A stretch of 64,000 nt of DNA from Aquimarina atlantica (GCF_000626715.1 NZ_AQRA01000002.1:124001-188000); one strand, 5' to 3'; numbered from the stretch's first letter, positions 53,659 to 62,495 are shown. Numbers and translations: made by a program. The notes: a model not told the origin generated them from the letters alone.

Positions 53659-55335
53659 TCACTCCTCCAGCTTTTTTATGAAATACGAGGGGTATATCCC
53701 CGTTTTTTTATAGAACGTTTTAGAAAACGCCTCTGCGGTATTAAAACCGACCTCTTGCGCAATAGCTTTAATCGTATATTTCCTGAATTTTGAATCAGAC
53801 TGTAGTTTCTCTACTACAAAATCGATACGTAGGTCGTTGATGTATTGGCTTAATGTCTTTTGCTTATACGTATTAACCACCAACGATAAATAGCTGGAGT
53901 TAGACCCAAAGCTTTTGGCCAGGTCTTTAGAATTAATATTAGAAGCAAGGTACTTCTGCTTTTTCTCAAACTCTTCTAAATGTGCCAGCAGTTGCTCTAA
54001 GGTATCGGGGCTTATGGTAGTGATCCCGGTTTTATCTTTAGGTGCTGGTGTAGTTTTTTGTGGTGTATTGGTATCGAGTAGTTGCAAAAATCGTTTTTTA
54101 TAACGGCGCTGGTTATAGTAATAATAGCCCACCCCACCCAGGCTTAGTATCAACAAAGAAGAGATCACCAGGATTTGAGTAGCACTGCTACTCTTTTCTG
54201 CTTCTAACGAGGCAATAATTTCTTCTTTTTCATTAAGCAAGTTAGGAATATCAAATTCTTTCGTTATTTTTTTATTTATGCTTTTATACCTTTCATCTAA
54301 AATACTATCAATTTCGAGTAATTGATTGATATAATATAATTGATTATTCTTATCATCCTTTGATTTATAATAATCAATCAGCATTTTATGGCCTTCTCTC
54401 ATTTCTACAAAAGCGTAATTCGAACGCTTGTATGATTGGTCTATTTTTAACAGATATTCAAGATGTTTTTCTTTGTTATCAAATTTCTTATAGAGTTTAG
54501 CTAGATGTGTATAAGCATCAATAAATAATTCTTCACCTATTAATGGTCTATATTTCTCAATAACAGGTATTGATTTATTGATACTATCCAATGAAGCTTG
54601 GTAGTTTTTCTTATGAAATAAATTAACTCCTTCATTAAAAGTGAAGAAATCAAGAATTTCATCTTTTTTCTCATATGCTAAAAGAAATCCCTTTCTATTA
54701 TAGTAGGTAGCAGAATCAAAAAGACTTATTTTTCTATAAGAATCCGCTAAACGTAATATTGTTGTAAGATGTCCCTGAGTTTTTATATTATTGTCATCTT
54801 CATATTGTAATACCTTTTTATAAATTGAGATAGCTTCTCTAACTTCACCAATCTCTTCTTTTATGCTAGCAATATTATGTTTGGTCAAATAATAAAAACT
54901 TATATTATTTGTTTTTTTAGAATATTTTGCCGCTGCCAAAAAGCACTCTAACGCTTTATAATCATCTCCCATTTCTCTATATGTTACTCCTTTAACCGAA
55001 TAAGAAATTGCAGGAAATCTTTTATGATTTAAGTTTTTACTTACAGCAATAGAACTATCCAAATATGCCAATGTTGTAGGGAAATCTTCACCACGATAAT
55101 AAGATACTAATTGATATCCTTTTGCCAATCCTAGAGAGTCCTTTAATTCTTTTGCTTTGGCAAGTAATGTATTTGAATATATTTTGTATTTGAGCGTATC
55201 GGGATAATACTCATAGCTTAAATTTTCTAGTTCATTAATAGTTTTATCCTTTAACGAATCCGGGATTTGAAATTTTTGACCATACCCAAAAAATGAGAAC
55301 AAAAAGATAAACAGGGCAAGATAGGTGGTTCGCAT
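53659..55335 (-). CDS. TPR-transmembrane-AraC regulator 1
   Basis: From ATG 55335 (MRTTYLALFIFLFSFFGYG) the protein is 558 residues; an upstream in-frame ATG is untypical. A signal peptide leads into TPR-like repeats (about 25-340; e.g. SVKGVTYREMGDDYKALECFL), then a membrane segment (about 386-407) and a cytoplasmic AraC-type HTH domain at the C-terminus (AIAQEVGFNTAEAFSKTFYKKTGIYPSYF). So the sensor is outside the inner membrane and the DNA-binding part inside. It is a close paralogue of the regulator at 55982 with the same order of parts. It lies downstream of the precursor gene, past a strong terminator, and may have its own promoter. Confidence 0.92.
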   Translation of the reverse strand: MRTTYLALFIFLFSFFGYGQKFQIPDSLKDKTINELENLSYEYYPDTLKYKIYSNTLLAKAKELKDSLGLAKGYQLVSYYRGEDFPTTLAYLDSSIAVSKNLNHKRFPAISYSVKGVTYREMGDDYKALECFLAAAKYSKKTNNISFYYLTKHNIASIKEEIGEVREAISIYKKVLQYEDDNNIKTQGHLTTILRLADSYRKISLFDSATYYNRKGFLLAYEKKDEILDFFTFNEGVNLFHKKNYQASLDSINKSIPVIEKYRPLIGEELFIDAYTHLAKLYKKFDNKEKHLEYLLKIDQSYKRSNYAFVEMREGHKMLIDYYKSKDDKNNQLYYINQLLEIDSILDERYKSINKKITKEFDIPNLLNEKEEIIASLEAEKSSSATQILVISSLLILSLGGVGYYYYNQRRYKKRFLQLLDTNTPQKTTPAPKDKTGITTISPDTLEQLLAHLEEFEKKQKYLASNINSKDLAKSFGSNSSYLSLVVNTYKQKTLSQYINDLRIDFVVEKLQSDSKFRKYTIKAIAQEVGFNTAEAFSKTFYKKTGIYPSYFIKKLEE

Positions 55336-55552
55336 AATCGGTTTTGGTTCGTCTACCAAAAGTATTGAAATAATAGATAATACCATTTATTATTTGGATT
55401 TACCGTAATAAAATGGTCTTTTTTCACCTCAGTTTCAGAATAAAAATAAACCGTAGCCCTGCTATGCTTGATTTTTCTTCTTCACTGAAGCAAAAAAATA
55501 CTAATTTTCTTTTCTAGCAAATTCAAACAACAAATGGTATAATCTCTAAAAA

Positions 55553-55590
55553 AATAATCGTCCTGGCTTAGACACGCCAGGACGATTATT
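55553..55590 (-). terminator. Strong terminator after the lanthipeptide precursor gene
   Basis: A perfect 15-bp stem, AATAATCGTCCTGGC / GCCAGGACGATTATT, with an 8-base loop, extended by A and T runs on both sides. It lies 58 bp after the precursor stop codon, which should make a short, abundant single-gene transcript. Probably bidirectional. Confidence 0.85.
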
Positions 55591-55648
55591 TTTTACTACT
55601 TCTTGATGAACAAAATCAGTAATAATGTATTACAATTGTAACGTATGT

Positions 55649-55858
55649 TTATCTATATGCAGCAAGGTCTTTAATATCTGTTTGATTACCGCATTGAGGA
55701 GGATATATACTTCGACAACCTGGCCCAGATTGATCACACCCATGTATACCTCCTGTTTCTATGTTACCAGCTTTTATCTGTGATAATTTATGAGATGTTA
55801 ATAAGGTAATGTTTAGTTTTTTTAATCCCAGCTTCTTTGTTTGATGTTGATTTTTCAT
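55649..55858 (-). CDS. Lanthipeptide precursor peptide
   Basis: A 69-residue peptide. The leader MKNQHQTKKLGLKKLNITLL continues to HKLSQIKAG (residues 23-31), matching the Bacteroidota precursor style in which a LxLxxxTIxxL-type helix ends in LxxIxGG or AG for a C39 peptidase. The proposed core is residues 32-69 with Cys41, Cys48 and Cys56 and Ser/Thr at 35, 44, 50 and 60. Each Cys has a Ser/Thr upstream (Thr35, Ser44, Ser50), the pattern for three lanthionine rings, and Thr60 follows. Neighbours are split LanB genes, two regulators and a C39 transporter. A second GG at 36-37 is a possible alternative cut. Precursor identity is strong by context; ring pattern is inference. Confidence 0.85.
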   Translation of the reverse strand: MKNQHQTKKLGLKKLNITLLTSHKLSQIKAGNIETGGIHGCDQSGPGCRSIYPPQCGNQTDIKDLAAYR

Positions 55859-55883
55859 GAGTTTTTATGTTTTGAGTTCAAAA

Positions 55884-55891
55884 CAAATGTA
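55884..55891 (-). promoter_or_regulatory. Candidate -7 box of the precursor gene
   Basis: On the minus strand TACATTTG matches TAnnTTTG. The start codon is 26 bp downstream, and the dyad motif at 55933-55957 is 41 bp upstream, a normal place for an AraC-type activator. Confidence 0.55.
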
Positions 55892-55932
55892 GGGGATAAC
55901 CTTAAAAAAATAAGGCAAAAAAAGGAAGTACC

Positions 55933-55957
55933 AGTCTGTATTCTAAGAAATCAGACT
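55933..55957. promoter_or_regulatory. Candidate regulator site before the precursor gene
   Basis: AGTCTG and CAGACT form a 6-bp dyad around TATTCTAAGAAAT. A 22-bp part of it (55933-55954) recurs with 19 identical bases at 61072-61093. Likely target of one or both TPR-AraC regulators, by position. Confidence 0.6.
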
Positions 55958-55981
55958 TTTAAAAAACTAAAAATCAACACT

Positions 55982-57691
55982 TTATCTATTTTCCTTTTCA
56001 AGCTGCTTGATAAAGTAAGAAGGGTAAATTCCCGTCTTTTTGTAGAAAGATTTAGAAAAAGCTTCGGTAGTATTAAACCCAATTTCGCGAGAAATCGCCT
56101 TGATGGTATATAATCTAAATTTGGATTCGCGCTTTAATTTTTCGATTACATAGTCAATACGCAATTCATTAATATACACACTAAAACTTTTTTGCTTATA
56201 GGTATTAATGATCTTAGATAAGTATTTAGAATTGGTCTGTAGTTTTTTGGCCAATTCCCCGGTAGTAATATTAGTCGATAAATAGCCTTGTTTATCTTCA
56301 AACTTTTGCAAGCCCTTTAAGACTGCGTTTACAATATCCTCAGAAATCCCTATCGCTTCTGGTGTGGCAGGATGCTTATCCGATACTTCTTTTGACATAG
56401 CAGTATCCAGGATTGGTACATGCATCAATTCTTTAAAACGTTTTCTATACCTCACATTTTTGGTATAGATCACAGCCACAATAATGATTAGCACTATAGC
56501 AAAAATAACAGCAATAATAAATTTTACACCTGTCTTTTTCTCCTTTTGTTCTAGAGCATCAATTAGATTTTGCTTTTCTTCTAATAGTTTAGGGGTATCA
56601 TATTCTAATACGATCTTTTTACTCAGGTTTTTATAATTGGTATCCAGGATACTATCTACTGCAAACAGTTTATCAATATAGTATAGCTGCTTATTTTTAT
56701 CATCTATCGATTTATAATAATCAATCAATAGTTCATAGCCCTCTCGCATTTCCTTAGAAACAAACCCCGAACGCTCATAAGATTGATTAATTTTTAATAA
56801 ATACTCCAGGTACTTTTCGTTTTCACCAAATTCTTTATAGAGTTTTGCCAGATGTATATAAGCATTAACCAATGACTCCTCTACTCTTGGCTTATATTTC
56901 TCAATAAACGGTAGTGCTTTATAAATACTATCTAGTGACCTCTGATATTGTTGTTTATAGAATAAATTAATACCTTCATTCAGTACAAAAAAAGGGTAAA
57001 TATCTAAACTATCTTTAAGTGATTCTTGTATTCCTTTGGTATTATAAAAAGTAGCAGAATCTCTGTATTCTAATTTTCTATACGAATCTGCTAAATGTAA
57101 TATAGTTGCTAAATGCCCTTTTCCACCTATATTATTACCTTCTTCATAGTCTATGACCTCTTTAAAGATTTTAGCTGCATCATTAAGTTCTCCAATTTCT
57201 CTTTTTATACTACCAATATTGTGTTTGGTTAAATAATAAAAGTTTTTATTATTGGATGCGCTGGAATATTTTAAAGCAGCCAAATAATTATCTAGTGCCT
57301 TATCATAATTTCCTATTTCTTTATATATACCTCCTTTTATAGAATAAGAAATCGCAGGAAATCTTTTATGATTTAAGTTTTTACTAAATGCAATTGAGCT
57401 ATCTAAATTCGTTAATCTAACAGGAAAATTCTTACTATTATTATAAGACACTAGTTGATACCCTTTCGCCAATGCTAAGGAATCGTTTTTCAGTTTTGCT
57501 TTGGCAAGGAAAGTATTCGAATAAATCTCGTATTTAAGGGTATCACGATAGTATTGATAACTTAATTCTTCAATCTCATCCAGAGTCTTACTCTTTAACG
57601 AATCCGGGATGGTAAACGTACCCGTATCCTGGGCAATCCCCGGGATCATATATAAAAAAAAGATACTAACGATAAGTACTCGTTTTTTCAT
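55982..57691 (-). CDS. TPR-transmembrane-AraC regulator 2
   Basis: A 569-residue paralogue of regulator 1. It begins with a signal peptide (MKKRVLIVSIFFLYMIPGIAQ), then TPR-like repeats (about 25-345; SIKGGIYKEIGNYDKALDNYL), a membrane segment at about 389-410 (FIIAVIFAIVLIIIVAVIY) and a C-terminal AraC HTH (AISREIGFNTTEAFSKSFYKKTG). The match with regulator 1 runs through the whole length, so they arose by duplication and flank the precursor gene. Its start overlaps the end of the SpaB_C-type gene by 4 bp (ATGA), so it is co-translated with the biosynthesis genes. Confidence 0.92.
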   Translation of the reverse strand: MKKRVLIVSIFFLYMIPGIAQDTGTFTIPDSLKSKTLDEIEELSYQYYRDTLKYEIYSNTFLAKAKLKNDSLALAKGYQLVSYNNSKNFPVRLTNLDSSIAFSKNLNHKRFPAISYSIKGGIYKEIGNYDKALDNYLAALKYSSASNNKNFYYLTKHNIGSIKREIGELNDAAKIFKEVIDYEEGNNIGGKGHLATILHLADSYRKLEYRDSATFYNTKGIQESLKDSLDIYPFFVLNEGINLFYKQQYQRSLDSIYKALPFIEKYKPRVEESLVNAYIHLAKLYKEFGENEKYLEYLLKINQSYERSGFVSKEMREGYELLIDYYKSIDDKNKQLYYIDKLFAVDSILDTNYKNLSKKIVLEYDTPKLLEEKQNLIDALEQKEKKTGVKFIIAVIFAIVLIIIVAVIYTKNVRYRKRFKELMHVPILDTAMSKEVSDKHPATPEAIGISEDIVNAVLKGLQKFEDKQGYLSTNITTGELAKKLQTNSKYLSKIINTYKQKSFSVYINELRIDYVIEKLKRESKFRLYTIKAISREIGFNTTEAFSKSFYKKTGIYPSYFIKQLEKENR

Positions 57692-58557
57692 GATACGGTA
57701 TAGCTTACTTTTGTTTTTTGATATCGTACTAAAAAATCATAACACACCAACTCATAAAATCGTTGTTTGGATCTAAAGGCACGGTTTACCAGCATATGTA
57801 TATAACTGCTTAGCAAATCGTCTAATGGCATTTCTAACTGCTTATCTTGCTGTGCTTTCATAATCTTTTGTACTACTGCTAATGATTGTTTTGCTTTGTG
57901 ATCCAGCAAATCATCCAGGATATTATAGTCTTCTTGCATAGAAGTTGTCTCCAAAAAAGAAGAAAGCTTGCTTTTTAATCCTCTATATTTTTTATCTAAT
58001 TGTTTATTAAGTCCTTTATCGGCATGAAATTCTCGCTTAAACGCCAGGCTGTTTCGGGTTACCAACTCTAATTTTTGTTGTTGCTCATAGCCAAAACTGT
58101 TTAATAACCTATCGATCGCTTTTACTACAAATAAAAAGTACAATTCTTCATCTTCGATCAACGCTATGGCATCCAGCAACATGGCACTATCATAAAAAAA
58201 CAAGGTTTCTGAGGCATCTATAGTATTTGTACCATAGCGTTCTAATTCTCGTATATAGGTATCGGTTTGCAGTTTATATACTACCCGCTGTTCTATATAA
58301 TGTTGCATCGCAGCATTAATCTGCAAAATCACGGTTCCTATTGCTTGTACATCGGGTAAACGAAATCGTATCCTGATATGAAAATCGGGATCTCCGTATC
58401 GTATAAAAAACCAGGAATCGATCAGGCCCTGTTCTAATAATTGTGCTGTGAGTGGTTTTATGGTTTCGGTAAGGATGACATCAGATGTACGGGCACCACA
58501 ATATATTTTATAATATAGCCATTCATCCCCCAGTATATATGTTCTTTTTGTACTCAT
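57688..58557 (-). CDS. LanB elimination-domain protein (SpaB_C/TIGR03891-type)
   Basis: A 289-residue protein matching the C-terminal, glutamate-elimination half of class I lanthipeptide dehydratases, also called thiopeptide-type bacteriocin biosynthesis protein. Landmarks: DEWLYYKIYCGARTSDVILTETI, GLIDSWFFIRYGDPDFHIRIRF, and TDTYIRELERYGTNTIDASETLFFYDSAM (each read in parts). It should remove glutamate from glutamylated Ser/Thr to give Dha/Dhb. It lies 101 bp after the LanB N-terminal gene and overlaps regulator 2 by 4 bp. Confidence 0.92.
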   Translation of the reverse strand: MSTKRTYILGDEWLYYKIYCGARTSDVILTETIKPLTAQLLEQGLIDSWFFIRYGDPDFHIRIRFRLPDVQAIGTVILQINAAMQHYIEQRVVYKLQTDTYIRELERYGTNTIDASETLFFYDSAMLLDAIALIEDEELYFLFVVKAIDRLLNSFGYEQQQKLELVTRNSLAFKREFHADKGLNKQLDKKYRGLKSKLSSFLETTSMQEDYNILDDLLDHKAKQSLAVVQKIMKAQQDKQLEMPLDDLLSSYIHMLVNRAFRSKQRFYELVCYDFLVRYQKTKVSYTVS

Positions 58558-58599
58558 GTAGTATGCCCTTGTTTTGTGTTTTTAACAAATCCAAAGTAC

Positions 58600-58645
58600 A
58601 TCTCGATACAATCCTCCTATCGTAGGATCACTCGATGTGACGAAA
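58600..58645. repeat. Relic of the dispersed repeat between the LanB genes
   Basis: The 101-bp gap between the two LanB genes holds CATCTCGATACA, a small hairpin ATCCTCCTATCGTAGGAT and CACTCGATGTGACGAAAATG. The words match CTCGATACA...CACTCGAAGGGAC of repeat copies A and B. Confidence 0.4.
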
Positions 58646-58658
58646 ATGTTACTTTATC

Positions 58659-60944
58659 TTATGCCTCAACGGCTTTTAATGCTTCGGTGTTCTTTCTTGC
58701 CTGCTCTAGTTTTTCTTTGTTATACAGTGAGATTACAAACTGGTTGGTATAACTCATACCTTCTTGCTGTACGATACCTTTTTGCTCATCAGACTGTCCT
58801 TCTTCTGCAAATAAAAACTCTTCTAATATGCATGTTTTTTTATTTTTTATAGTATCTAACCACATGTTTATCGAGTTTGTATTCTCCATATGGATCAGCA
58901 AAGTATTATCCCCATCGATCAATTGTACCATCTTTGGTATATTATGTTTTGCTCTCCAGGTGGATATCATTGCAATCCTATCGTTTTCATTATTTTCTTT
59001 TAGAAAAGGCAGGTTAGCCATAGTGATCTTCCATCGGGCTTTTGCCAATACAAACTCTTTATATACCACTCTGGGTAAAAAAGTATGCTTCTCTAACGCT
59101 TCTCCCCAATAAAACCCAAGGCCCGATCGACCACCTTGTTTTTGTATATCACATAAGAAATGATATACCGGCAAGGCATTAACACTATAGTTATGAGCAT
59201 TGGTCAAACGAGGAATAATTTCTTTATTAAGTGTTTTAGAGCGTAGTATAATATGACCATATCGTACCGATATCATTAAATCTGATATGGCAACCTGCTG
59301 CTCTAGAGGGACATTAGATTTTCCTAAATACGGGATTTCATACTCCCGTATGGTTGCTCTACGGATCACATTACCTGTCCTGGATTCTGGTAAATGAACA
59401 ACTTCGGCCAGGATCTGGTTTTGATTCATTTCTTGTTCTACAGCTGCAATACCCTGTACGTGTTTTAAAATATCCTCGTTTCCGGTAGAAAACCGCCCTA
59501 ACAGATTCGCCGCAGAGGATCCTCCTACAGAAGAAAATATCATCTTTTCTTCGCCATCAACCGTTGTGATTTGAGCAATCGTCGACATGGTATCGGGCAA
59601 ATCGCTCCAGTCTAATTCGAGATGTTCGACATCCTTATCTTCGAGCGATAGGGTATACTGGTTCTCTTTATGTATATGTTGTAATTTCTTATTTAAAATT
59701 TCCTGTACCGGAGTCCAGTGCATATCCTGTTTTGAAGCTGGTTTTGATGGGATATACAGATCATCTAAAAAAGAAGTAGAATCATTAGCATTCTGATGCT
59801 GCAGGTATCCAATACCTACTTCGGTATCTAAAGCAGTAGCCAGGGGGATTTCCTGTGTTTCGTATCGTTTTGTAAATGCATCTTTAAACTTTTGTAAGTG
59901 CGTTTCTGACGAAGCACTAGTCATTCTGTTTAACAGTTCTAATGCCCGAGTTAACTTATATCCCCATCGTATATTTAATTGATTAGATTGTGCCTGGGTA
60001 TACATATCGGTCTGAAAAAGATATTTTAACTCAAAAGGCGTTTCTAGCTGTCCTACCCGTTCACTAAGTTTTAGGTATTCGTCAGATGCATTACCCAGTT
60101 TCTGATCTATTTGTTCCAGAAATTTTTTATAGGAATCAATCTCTGTTAGTATAGCATCAGTACCTTCTATCTGACTCAAACAGGTTTCTAACTGTTCTAA
60201 AAAATCACCTCCGGTTACAGAGGGTTCTATCTCACTCACCAGGATTTGATTGTCTATCAATTCATCTATAAATTCTGAAGCTTCTTCGTGTGTAATTTCG
60301 TCATCAACCAGGAGAGATGCTAATTCGTTTATTTTTTTACCTGTTCTGGCACTTTCGATTATAGCTTCGAGATACTCTGCATAGGCCACTGCCTCTATAG
60401 AATGTTCTCGTCGATTATATTGATTATACTTATATTCTATATATCGATATTGATCTCCGATTTTATACAGGCTATTATTGGTATACCACAATAGCTGTTT
60501 TTTGATAACTTCTTCTTTGGCCATCTTTTGTGAGAACGCTACCAAAAAGTTCATATCAAACCGCGTTTGCCTTTGATGAGTATCATAATTAGACAATTCT
60601 ATTGCCGTATCCTTACCAAATGTTCCTATACTACAACCGGCAAATAATCCAAAAGGAGTACAACGCGAACTCATCCTGGATAAATATTTTAATAAAGACG
60701 ATGCTAATCGTTTCTTCTTTTTAACATCTTTAAGCTGCCCGGATAACCATTTCTCGATTTCAGAAAATAACTCTGGTGATGCCAGAAAAATAGCTTCTCT
60801 AATGCTATCATTTTTCCAGACATCTTTAAATCTTTCTACAGGTATCTCCTTCTCTTTGGTAAGGTTATGATAAAAATCTAATGATAAAAGGGGAGTTCTT
60901 AGACAAAACTGATCAAAGAAGGTATATGGGTTTTTTTGTTTCAA
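58659..60944 (-). CDS. LanB glutamylation-domain protein (lantibiotic dehydratase N-terminal)
   Basis: A 761-residue protein matching the N-terminal, tRNA-Glu-dependent glutamylation half of class I LanB enzymes (PF04738 type). The opening FCLRTPLLSLDFYHNL and the signature KYLSRMSSRCTPFGLFAGCSIG (residues about 89-110) are typical, followed by later LanB segments such as RVVYKEFVLAKARWKI and DGDNTLLIHMENTNSINMW. In full-size LanB this is joined to the SpaB_C domain; here the two parts are separate genes. It is first in the minus-strand biosynthesis unit. Confidence 0.93.
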   Translation of the reverse strand: MKQKNPYTFFDQFCLRTPLLSLDFYHNLTKEKEIPVERFKDVWKNDSIREAIFLASPELFSEIEKWLSGQLKDVKKKKRLASSLLKYLSRMSSRCTPFGLFAGCSIGTFGKDTAIELSNYDTHQRQTRFDMNFLVAFSQKMAKEEVIKKQLLWYTNNSLYKIGDQYRYIEYKYNQYNRREHSIEAVAYAEYLEAIIESARTGKKINELASLLVDDEITHEEASEFIDELIDNQILVSEIEPSVTGGDFLEQLETCLSQIEGTDAILTEIDSYKKFLEQIDQKLGNASDEYLKLSERVGQLETPFELKYLFQTDMYTQAQSNQLNIRWGYKLTRALELLNRMTSASSETHLQKFKDAFTKRYETQEIPLATALDTEVGIGYLQHQNANDSTSFLDDLYIPSKPASKQDMHWTPVQEILNKKLQHIHKENQYTLSLEDKDVEHLELDWSDLPDTMSTIAQITTVDGEEKMIFSSVGGSSAANLLGRFSTGNEDILKHVQGIAAVEQEMNQNQILAEVVHLPESRTGNVIRRATIREYEIPYLGKSNVPLEQQVAISDLMISVRYGHIILRSKTLNKEIIPRLTNAHNYSVNALPVYHFLCDIQKQGGRSGLGFYWGEALEKHTFLPRVVYKEFVLAKARWKITMANLPFLKENNENDRIAMISTWRAKHNIPKMVQLIDGDNTLLIHMENTNSINMWLDTIKNKKTCILEEFLFAEEGQSDEQKGIVQQEGMSYTNQFVISLYNKEKLEQARKNTEALKAVEA

Positions 60945-61029
60945 GAGGTGTTGGTATTATTCTATACTTATTTTAACAGGATATAAATATACTATTTTCT
61001 GTTTTAAGATTTCTTTTAGATAATTATAA

Positions 61030-61037
61030 CAAAACTA
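61030..61037 (-). promoter_or_regulatory. Candidate -7 box of the lanB unit
   Basis: On the minus strand TAGTTTTG matches TAnnTTTG; the start codon at 60944 is 85 bp downstream, and the shared motif at 61072-61093 lies 34 bp upstream, near the 41 bp of the precursor promoter. Confidence 0.5.
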
Positions 61038-61071
61038 TATGATAATCAATTGATTACCATTTTAAACTAAA

Positions 61072-61093
61072 AGTCTGTATTCTGGGAATTCAG
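61072..61093. promoter_or_regulatory. Second copy of the candidate regulator site
   Basis: AGTCTGTATTCT, two variable bases, GAA, one variable base, TCAG: the same motif as 55933-55954, 19 of 22 identical and in the same orientation on the plus strand. It lies between the divergent lanB and transporter promoters, so one site might serve both. Confidence 0.6.
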
Positions 61094-61149
61094 TGTTTGT
61101 TTTCATGAATCACGACTTCTTTCCTTTGTTTTTGGGGCTTTATCGAGGG

Positions 61150-61157
61150 TATATTTG
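61150..61157 (+). promoter_or_regulatory. Candidate promoter of the transporter unit
   Basis: TATATTTG matches TAnnTTTG, with TTTG at 61125-61128 about 21 bases before it as the -33 box. A transcript from here would first meet the 30-codon frame at 61213 and then the HlyD gene at 61318. Confidence 0.55.
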
Positions 61158-61212
61158 ATCAAATCAAAAAACGTAGCAGTCGCTTTAGTTTCACTTAAAA
61201 AAATCAAAACTT

Positions 61213-61305
61213 ATGATACACGTACTGATCAATTTCATTTCACAACTCACCACTTTTCTGATGGATCATTTTATCATCATGTATCAATCCATTGTTAACG
61301 TTTAA
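61213..61305 (+). CDS. Possible 30-residue hydrophobic peptide
   Basis: ATG 61213 to TAA 61305 encodes 30 residues opening MIHVLINFISQLTTFLMDHF, largely hydrophobic, with no Cys and few charges. Its stop is 12 bp before the HlyD start, as in coupled genes, and it is the first frame after the candidate promoter. It could be a membrane peptide of the transporter, an immunity-like peptide or only a chance frame in leader DNA. Confidence 0.35.
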   Translation: MIHVLINFISQLTTFLMDHFIIMYQSIVNV

Positions 61306-61317
61306 AGAATATCCGGT

Positions 61318-62493
61318 ATGAAACAGTTATTTCCAAAAGAAATTATAGAAAACACCATAGAGGTGCATCAGTTTGAGCATAGCAGCAGAAGTAAAATGAT
61401 CTACACGACGATATTGGTTGCTTTTGTCATTGCATTGGCCCTTTTGCCATTTATCAAGATCGATATCTATACCACCGCAAGAGGAATGTTAAGGCCTAGT
61501 AAAGAACGTATTGCTATTACTCCACTTCAATCAGGTAAAGTTGTTTATGTAAATATGATTGATAATCAAAAAGTAAATAAAGGCGATACTTTGCTTATGA
61601 CCAATACTTCGGTAGTAAAAGAACAAATTACCCGGTCCTCGACACAGATCGAAGAGACCGAGCAGTTTATTGCAGATTGCGAATATCTGATCAATACGGC
61701 TAAGCCGAAATTTAACAACATACAATCGGCACGTTACCAAAAAGAATATCTGTACTTCACTCAAAAAATACAAGAGCTAAGCACCCGATTTGAAAAAACA
61801 AAAATCGATTATCTGCGTAACCAAAAACTGTTTGAAAAAGGGGTGGTTGCCAAAGTCGATTATGAGAACAGTGCTTTTGAGCATCAACTGGCATCGAGTA
61901 CGCTACAACAATACCGAAAACAACAAAAAAATAACTGGCAGGCTACAGTAACAGAATATCACAACACTATAAGAGAGTTAAAAGGGGGATTAACACAGCT
62001 AGAACAAAACCAAAAAGAACTGGTGATCATAGCACCTATAGATGGGATTCTTAAAAATGTTTTGGGTATCGAGCCGGGTAGTTTAATCGCTGGAGGGCTA
62101 ACGATTGCCGAAATATCTCCTGATACCGGACTGGTTGCAGAATGTTACCTCTCACCATCAGATATAGGATTAGTGAGTCGAAATAAATCGGTGAATTTTC
62201 AGATCGATGCTTTTAACTATAACCAATGGGGACTGGCTACCGGAAAAATCCTCGAGATCAGTAAAGATGTAGATATCATTAATGAACGACCTGTTTTTAA
62301 AGTACGCTGTGCTATCGACCAGGGACATCTCGAACTTAAAAATGGTTTTAAAGGGAGTTTTAACAAAGGGATGACATTAAGCGCACGATTTCAACTTACA
62401 CAACGCACTCTGTATGAATTACTTTATGACAAAGTAGATGATTGGCTTAACCCATCGAGTCCCACTATAGCAGAAGCAGTATATGCTAAATAA
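61318..62493 (+). CDS. HlyD-family periplasmic adaptor
   Basis: A 391-residue membrane-fusion protein. After a 30-residue cytoplasmic start comes one membrane helix (MIYTTILVAFVIALALLPFI, about 28-47), a lipoyl-like first half (ARGMLRPSKERIAITPLQSGKVVYVNMIDNQKVNKGDTLL, read in parts), a long coiled-coil hairpin (about 95-235), and the second lipoyl and barrel segments (IIAPIDGILKNVLGIEPGSLIAGG). It links a C39-type ABC transporter to an outer-membrane channel. The transporter gene follows 143 bp downstream, so the two form the export unit for the matured peptide. Confidence 0.93.
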   Translation: MKQLFPKEIIENTIEVHQFEHSSRSKMIYTTILVAFVIALALLPFIKIDIYTTARGMLRPSKERIAITPLQSGKVVYVNMIDNQKVNKGDTLLMTNTSVVKEQITRSSTQIEETEQFIADCEYLINTAKPKFNNIQSARYQKEYLYFTQKIQELSTRFEKTKIDYLRNQKLFEKGVVAKVDYENSAFEHQLASSTLQQYRKQQKNNWQATVTEYHNTIRELKGGLTQLEQNQKELVIIAPIDGILKNVLGIEPGSLIAGGLTIAEISPDTGLVAECYLSPSDIGLVSRNKSVNFQIDAFNYNQWGLATGKILEISKDVDIINERPVFKVRCAIDQGHLELKNGFKGSFNKGMTLSARFQLTQRTLYELLYDKVDDWLNPSSPTIAEAVYAK

Positions 62494-62495
62494 TG

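Noticed and set aside
55747..55752. Cleavage of the precursor after the GG at residues 36-37
   Set aside because: Possible for a C39 enzyme, but it removes Thr35, the only upstream partner of Cys41, and does not fit the LSQIKAG leader end.
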